Source: Mycobacterium sp. AT1 (GTDB taxonomy: Bacteria; Actinomycetota; Actinomycetes; Mycobacteriales; Mycobacteriaceae). From it: a stretch of DNA of 64,000 nucleotides. The DNA lies in the NCBI RefSeq assembly GCF_002043095.1, contig NZ_MVOC01000027.1, positions 219,030 through 283,029 on the forward strand, in the 5' to 3' direction. Made by a program: the position numbers and the translations under genes. Below, piece after piece: positions 59,741 through 64,000 of this stretch (position 1 is its first letter; each line of letters begins with the position of its first letter). Below the pieces are notes generated by a model, which worked only from the letters and a program-made list of their open reading frames with translations, was not told where the DNA came from and did not search any database.

Positions 59741-60814
59741 TTAGAGGGCCAGCTCGACGTCGCCGACGGGAACGGACACGCAGATCTGCACGTCCTCCTC
59801 GTCGGCCGCCGAGACGGCACCGGTGATCCGGTTCTTGACCGCGCCGCTGGTCTTGCGACGGGTGCAGGTGTGGCAGATGCCCATTCGGCATCCGCTCTGC
59901 GGGGTCAGGCCCGCGGCCTCGGCCTGCTCGAGCAGGGAGCGACCGTCGTCGGTCACCTCGACGCCGCTGTCGGCGAAGGCGACCGTTCCGCCGGACGCCT
60001 CCGTCGGAACCTCGAACACCGGCGGGACGAAGCTCTCGAAGCTGGCGTCCGGGTAGTGCGTGCGGACGGCGTCGACCAGCGCGGGTGGGCCGCACACGAA
60101 GACCGCGTCGGGAGCCGGCGCGTCGACGAGGTGTTCGGGTCCGAAGTAGCCCGTCAGATCGCCGGCGTCGGCTTCACGCGAGTACCCGTGAAGCACCCGA
60201 ACCCCGGACAAGGCGTCGAGCTCGAGGCGATAGCACGCCTCCTCGGCGGTGCGGGCGTAGTGGATGAAGGTGACGTCACCGTCCGCCCCCTCGCGGACCA
60301 GCGTTCGCACCATCGACAGCACCGGTGTGATGCCGCTGCCGCCGGAGACGAAGAGAATGTTGCGGGGACGCTGCGTGGGGAGGGTGAAGTCGCCGCCGAC
60401 CACGTCGAGTCCGACGACCATCCCTGGCCGGGCGTTGCGGAAGAGATGCCGCGACACCACGCCCTTGTCGTGCACGCCGACGGTCAGCTCGACGAGCCGG
60501 TCCCCCTCGGCGTTGGCCGGCGAGTAGCAGCGCGTCTGCTGGCGGCCGTCGACCTCGACGGTCACGTTGACGTGTTGGCCGGCGCGCAGGGCCGGGCCGG
60601 CCGCGAAGGCCGCGTTGGGTTCAAGAGTGAGGGTGACGCTGCGGGGCGTCTGACGGCGGACCGCGACCACCTTGGCGCGGCAGTCCCCCAGCGTCCACGT
60701 GGGCTCGACGAGCTCCGTGTAGCGATCGACGCCGTGCGGTCCGGTGAGCAGGTCAACCAGAGGCGACCGCAGCACTCTGTCCCGCAGGCTCAGCGTCTTC
60801 GTTTGAGTGAACAT
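59741..60814 (-). CDS. Flavodoxin-type ferredoxin reductase with C-terminal 2Fe-2S domain, DesA3 partner
   Basis: A 357-residue electron-transfer protein. FAD-binding RCYSPAN, the NAD(P)-binding FVSGGSGITPVLSMVRTLV and FVCGPPALVD motifs are followed by a plant-type ferredoxin domain (SGCRMGICHTCTRRKTSG...DVQICVSVP, four Cys). It delivers electrons from NAD(P)H to the adjacent desaturase, as shown for the Rv3230c-DesA3 pair. It is the first gene of the two-gene operon and diverges from a tetR gene. Confidence 0.91.
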   Translation of the reverse strand: MFTQTKTLSLRDRVLRSPLVDLLTGPHGVDRYTELVEPTWTLGDCRAKVVAVRRQTPRSVTLTLEPNAAFAAGPALRAGQHVNVTVEVDGRQQTRCYSPANAEGDRLVELTVGVHDKGVVSRHLFRNARPGMVVGLDVVGGDFTLPTQRPRNILFVSGGSGITPVLSMVRTLVREGADGDVTFIHYARTAEEACYRLELDALSGVRVLHGYSREADAGDLTGYFGPEHLVDAPAPDAVFVCGPPALVDAVRTHYPDASFESFVPPVFEVPTEASGGTVAFADSGVEVTDDGRSLLEQAEAAGLTPQSGCRMGICHTCTRRKTSGAVKNRITGAVSAADEEDVQICVSVPVGDVELAL

Positions 60815-60862
60815 GTGTATACCGTGCGCTCACAGGACGCGACCGTCAATGGATCCGAGCAG

Positions 60863-60882
60863 GTTGTGGTAGGTTTCACAAC
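60863..60882. promoter_or_regulatory. Candidate TetR operator GTTGTG-N8-CACAAC
   Basis: Perfect 6-bp arms around GTAGGTTT, two bases before the tetR start codon in the 69-base divergent gap. It fits an operator controlling both tetR and the desaturase operon. CGATCG motifs just inside the tetR gene form a second, looser repeat. Confidence 0.5.
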
Positions 60883-60883
60883 A

Positions 60884-61567
60884 GTGAACGATCGTACGCC
60901 CAGTTCACGATCGTCCCGGTCGGGACGCTCGGGATCCTCCCGCTCTCGCGACACGTTGTCCCGAGAGGAACGCAAGGAGGCGACTCGTCGTGCCATCGTG
61001 GCCGCTGCCCTGCGACTCCTCGAGGAACGCAGCTTCAGCGCGTTGAGCCTGCGCGAGGTGACCCGTGAGGCAGGCATCGTCCCGGCCGCGTTCTATCGGC
61101 ACTTCGACTCCATGGAAGCACTCGGCCTCGTCCTCATCGACGAGTCCTTCCGCGCCCTACGCGACATGCTGCGCGGCGCGAGAGCAGGCAAGCTCGATCC
61201 AAGTCGGGTCATCGAGTCGACGGTCGACATCCTCGTCGCCGGCGTAGCCGAACGCCGTGAACACTGGCGCTTCATCGCCCGCGAACGCAACAGCGGCGTG
61301 ACGGTGCTGCGCTACGCCATCCGTACCGAGATTCGACTGATCACCTCGGAATTGGCCATCGATCTGACTCGCTTCCCCGGTCTGAACTCGTGGAGCGCCG
61401 AGGACCTCAACATCCTGTCCAGCTTGTTCGTGAACTCCATGATCGTGATCGCCGAAGCCATCGAAGACGCACCCGACCAGGCCGCCCTCGACGACATCCG
61501 CCACACCGCCGTCAAGCAGTTGCGGCTCATCATCGTCGGAATCAGCGGATGGCACAGTAGCGACTGA
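60884..61567 (+). CDS. TetR-family regulator divergent from the desaturase operon (FabR-like)
   Basis: A 227-residue TetR protein. A Ser/Arg-rich N-terminus precedes the helix-turn-helix (TRRAIVAAALRLLEERSFSALSLREVTREAGIVPAAFYRHFDSMEALGLVLIDESF), which resembles FabR-type repressors of unsaturated fatty acid synthesis. Given its position it probably adjusts desaturase expression to the acyl-CoA pool. The GTG at 60884 is the start nearest the operator; no strong ribosome site is present, so the message may be leaderless or nearly so. Confidence 0.84.
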   Translation: MNDRTPSSRSSRSGRSGSSRSRDTLSREERKEATRRAIVAAALRLLEERSFSALSLREVTREAGIVPAAFYRHFDSMEALGLVLIDESFRALRDMLRGARAGKLDPSRVIESTVDILVAGVAERREHWRFIARERNSGVTVLRYAIRTEIRLITSELAIDLTRFPGLNSWSAEDLNILSSLFVNSMIVIAEAIEDAPDQAALDDIRHTAVKQLRLIIVGISGWHSSD

Positions 61568-61591
61568 GTACCGCCCATAGGCTGGGTCGCT

Positions 61592-62377
61592 ATGTCCCAT
61601 CTCGAGCTGAGTCGTCCGCGCCCCGACGTCGCCGTCATCACGCTCAATCGCCCAGACAAGCTCAACGCGCTCAACTTTGGCCTCGTCGAGGAACTCCATC
61701 AGACACTCGACGAAGTCAACGACGACGATCTGTGCCGCGTCGTCGTGCTCACCGGGGCGGGTCGCGGATTCTGCTCCGGTCTGGACCTGACCGACCCGTT
61801 TCCCGACGACGCGCGCCGCGGGCTTTCCTTCCCGCGGTCGAGCATGCGCTGGCAGGAGCGCATCGCGGAGCTCACCGTCAAGTTGAGCACCCTGCGTCAG
61901 CCGGTGATCTCGGCCGTCAACGGTCCGGCCTACGGAGGCGGGTTCGCTCTGGCCATGGCATCCGACATCCGCATCGCCGCACCGTCGGCTCGGTTCTGCA
62001 CCCAGTTCATCAAGCTCGGACTTGGCGGGTGCGACATCGGGGTCAGCTACACGCTGCCCCGACTCGTCGGTGCCGGCCAGGCCTTCGACCTGATTCTCAC
62101 CGCACGCATGGTCGAGGCCGACGAGGCACTGCGCATTGGCCTGGTGTCCCGCGTCGCGACGGGTCCCGTGCTGGACGAGGCACTGGCCATCGCCGAAACC
62201 CTCTGTGAATACGGCAAGTTCGGCCTCGAGTCCACCAAGCAGGTGTTGTGGGCGAACCTGGAGGCACCCAGCCTGCAGGCGGCGTTGCACTTGGAGAACC
62301 GCAGCCAGGTCCTGTCGACGACGACCGGCGAACTGACCGAGGCGACATCTGACTTCGCGAGCCGCAAGAAGAACTGA
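61592..62377 (+). CDS. Enoyl-CoA hydratase/isomerase family protein
   Basis: A 261-residue crotonase-fold protein. NRPDKLNALN, the oxyanion-hole segments GRGFCSGLDL and NGPAYGGGFALAMASDIRIAAPSARF, and the helical C-terminus are typical. The two positions that carry catalytic glutamates in canonical hydratases fall in ARFCTQFIKLGL and GGCDIGVSYTLP and are not Glu in my alignment, so the activity may differ from classical hydration. It is 24 bases after the FabR-like gene and its stop overlaps the peptidase start as TGATG. Confidence 0.87.
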   Translation: MSHLELSRPRPDVAVITLNRPDKLNALNFGLVEELHQTLDEVNDDDLCRVVVLTGAGRGFCSGLDLTDPFPDDARRGLSFPRSSMRWQERIAELTVKLSTLRQPVISAVNGPAYGGGFALAMASDIRIAAPSARFCTQFIKLGLGGCDIGVSYTLPRLVGAGQAFDLILTARMVEADEALRIGLVSRVATGPVLDEALAIAETLCEYGKFGLESTKQVLWANLEAPSLQAALHLENRSQVLSTTTGELTEATSDFASRKKN

Positions 62378-63333
62378 TGCCGATGTATCCGGAGATCGAA
62401 CCGTATGCCTCCGGCCTGCTTGACGTGGGCGACGGCAACCAGATCCATTGGGAGACATCGGGCAATCCCGACGGCGTACCGGCGCTTCTGGTGCACGGCG
62501 GTCCAGGGTCGGGTTGCGTGCCGGGGATGCGACGGCCGTTCAACCCAGAGCTGTACCGCATCATCGCCTTCGATCAACGCGGCTGCGGCCGCAGCACACC
62601 CCATGCCGGCGATGCCGCGGTTGACTTGGCCGACAACACCACTCATCACCTGATCGCCGACATGGAACTGCTGAGGGAGCATCTCGGGGTGGAGCGCTGG
62701 TTGCTCGCGGGCTGGTCCTGGGGCACGACGCTGTCGTTGGCCTACGCCGAGCAATATCCCGACCGCGTCACCGCGCTGGCGCTGACGGCCGTAACCACCA
62801 CCGGGCCCGCCGAAGTCGAGTGGATTACCCGCGACGTCGGACGACTCTTCCCGGAAGAGTGGTCACACTTTCGCGACCAGCTGCCCGAGGAGGACCGCGG
62901 CGGCAGCCTCGTCGACGGCTACGCCCGGCTACTCGCCGACCCGGACCCGCTGGTGCGCGAGAAGGCTGCCCGCGATTGGTGCGAGTGGGAGGCCAGCCAC
63001 GTCGACGTGGACGGAACGCGCCCGCCGCCGGCCCGCTACGGCGACCCCGTCTACCGAATGTGCTTCGCGCGGTTGGTGACTCACTATTGGCGGCACGCCG
63101 CCTGGCTTGCCGACGGAGAGTTGCTGCGCAACGTGGCGCGCATCGCCCACCTGCCCGCGGTGCTGATACACGGTCGCCTCGACCTGAGCAGTCCCCCGGA
63201 CATCGCGTGGCAGCTCGCGCAGCGGTGGCCCGCCGCCAGGCTGCACCTGGTACGTGGCGTCGGGCACACCGCCGGCGGCGTGATGGCCGACCACCTCGTC
63301 GACTTCCTCGACGACGTCAGCCGTCGGGTGTGA
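62377..63333 (+). CDS. pip: Proline iminopeptidase (alpha/beta hydrolase)
   Basis: A 318-residue alpha/beta hydrolase removing N-terminal proline from peptides. LLVHGGPGSGC (oxyanion region), FDQRGCGRSTPH, the nucleophile elbow GWSWGT (Ser), the acid in GRLDLSSPP (Asp) and the histidine in GVGHTAGG are in the expected order and spacing. The length is usual for the family. It begins one base inside the hydratase stop, which suggests an operon, and its end overlaps the converging HNH gene by 17 bases. Confidence 0.92.
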   Translation: MPMYPEIEPYASGLLDVGDGNQIHWETSGNPDGVPALLVHGGPGSGCVPGMRRPFNPELYRIIAFDQRGCGRSTPHAGDAAVDLADNTTHHLIADMELLREHLGVERWLLAGWSWGTTLSLAYAEQYPDRVTALALTAVTTTGPAEVEWITRDVGRLFPEEWSHFRDQLPEEDRGGSLVDGYARLLADPDPLVREKAARDWCEWEASHVDVDGTRPPPARYGDPVYRMCFARLVTHYWRHAAWLADGELLRNVARIAHLPAVLIHGRLDLSSPPDIAWQLAQRWPAARLHLVRGVGHTAGGVMADHLVDFLDDVSRRV

Positions 63334-64000
63334 CCAGGAGTCGTTCCGGGTGGTGGAGGTAGTTCAGCCGGGCTTGGCCGACGTCGAGTGGTGGTGGGGG
63401 TATCCACTGCACACCCTCGGGGCCGACGGTGACCGTCCAGCCTTGTTCGGCGAGGCGGTTGTCTCCGCCGCAGGCGAAGACTACTTCGTCGATGTTGGTT
63501 TGCCCGTTGTTCTTGGCCCACCCATTGGTGTGATGGACCTGGGTGCCGTACCCGGGGACGGTGCACCCGGGTTTGGTGCACCCGCGGTCGCGGGCGTGGA
63601 GCACGATCCGCTGCCCCACCGACGCCAACCTCTTCGTCCGGCCGAGGTAGAGGGCTTCGTTGGTGTGCTTGTCGAACACCGCCAAGTAGTGGTGGGCGTG
63701 GGAGGCCATCCGGATCAGATCGGCCATCGGGAGCAGTGATCCTCCGCCGGTGACGCCACTGCCGCGGGCTGATTCGAGGTCTTGCAGGGTGGTGGTGACG
63801 ATGACGGTGACGGGCAATCCGTTGTGCTGGCCCAGTTCACCGGAGGACAGGACGGACCGTCCGACGGCGATGAGCGCGTCGTGGTTGCGTTGTCCGACGG
63901 TGCGGGTGTCGTTGTCGATCTGCTCCTGGCTGGGGGTCCCCGAGGTGCGCGGTTCGTGGTCGGCGGGGTTGCACATGCCGGGTGCGGCGTATTTGGCGAG
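63317..64000 (-). CDS. HNH endonuclease/DUF222 (13E12 repeat family) protein, 5' part outside window
   Basis: The C-terminal 227 residues of a 13E12-type protein; the frame is open through base 64000, so the start is beyond the window. The HNH domain is at the end (VLHARDRGCTKPGCTVPGYGTQVHHTNGWAKNNGQTNIDEVVFACGGDNR), and the stretch before it (LAKYAAPGMCNPADHEPRTSG) matches this mycobacterial repeat family. These genes occur in many copies per genome and may be mobile; their function is unknown. Confidence 0.85.
   Translation of the reverse strand, partial: LAKYAAPGMCNPADHEPRTSGTPSQEQIDNDTRTVGQRNHDALIAVGRSVLSSGELGQHNGLPVTVIVTTTLQDLESARGSGVTGGGSLLPMADLIRMASHAHHYLAVFDKHTNEALYLGRTKRLASVGQRIVLHARDRGCTKPGCTVPGYGTQVHHTNGWAKNNGQTNIDEVVFACGGDNRLAEQGWTVTVGPEGVQWIPPPPLDVGQARLNYLHHPERLLVTPDG

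Noticed and set aside
63317..64000. HNH/13E12 gene as part of an intron, intein or phage element
   Set aside because: These family members are common stand-alone genes in mycobacteria, and no other mobile-element feature is visible at the window edge.

Overview
The window is high-GC actinobacterial DNA from a mycobacterium, most likely a fast-growing environmental species (Mycolicibacterium-like). Two complete six-gene mce arrays, YrbE permeases, Mce-associated proteins, FprB, Nei2, Lhr, a DesA3-type desaturase with its reductase, a 13E12/HNH family protein and many TetR regulators are all typical of that group. Many starts are GTG, and genes are commonly joined by 4-nt ATGA or GTGA overlaps. 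I saw no rRNA, tRNA, CRISPR array, insertion sequence or prophage.

Layout. (1) 1-1284: 3' part of an acyl-CoA ligase. (2) 1303-12383, minus strand: mce cluster 1, complete: yrbEA, yrbEB, mceA-F, two Mce-associated membrane proteins and a secreted CAP-domain protein; gene order and MceA sequence look Mce3-like. (3) 12669-22038: a sugar-acid operon (fructuronate reductase, idonate/gulonate 5-dehydrogenase type enzyme, MFS carrier, mannonate dehydratase, KDPG aldolase, KDG kinase, aldehyde dehydrogenase) with a divergent IclR regulator. (4) 22098-25231: an ABC importer of the BtuFCD/FecBCD type behind a well-formed cobalamin riboswitch, so probably corrinoid uptake. (5) 25303-28842: a second sugar-acid cluster (DeoR regulator, KDPG-type aldolase, hexuronate-type MFS carrier, small P-loop kinase).

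(6) 29020-41489: the most interesting block. A TetR, FprB and a KstR-like TetR lead to a second mce array (mceA-F) that resembles Mce4, the cholesterol importer, but has no yrbE genes and no Mas genes. It is followed by a TetR and by a membrane protein whose C-terminal half looks like the emopamil-binding-protein (EBP) sterol isomerase fold. A 43-bp element with a CATGGC-N4-GCCATG dyad lies in front of both the mce array and the EBP-like gene, which suggests one regulon for import and remodelling of a sterol-like compound.

(7) 41687-58422: lhr and nei2, neighbours in M. tuberculosis as I recall, are separated here by about 11 kb. That interval holds a flavin monooxygenase/TetR pair with tandem operators, a DUF2834 protein, a short-chain dehydrogenase and a Nit1C-type cluster (MSMEG_0565-0572 families). 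One of the two nitrilase-family proteins in the Nit1C cluster has lost its catalytic cysteine. (8) 58441-64000: a 22-bp perfect-stem terminator, desaturase plus ferredoxin reductase with a divergent TetR, an enoyl-CoA hydratase family protein, proline iminopeptidase and a partial HNH/DUF222 protein.

Family assignments come from reading the protein sequences and from memory of the families; no database search was run.
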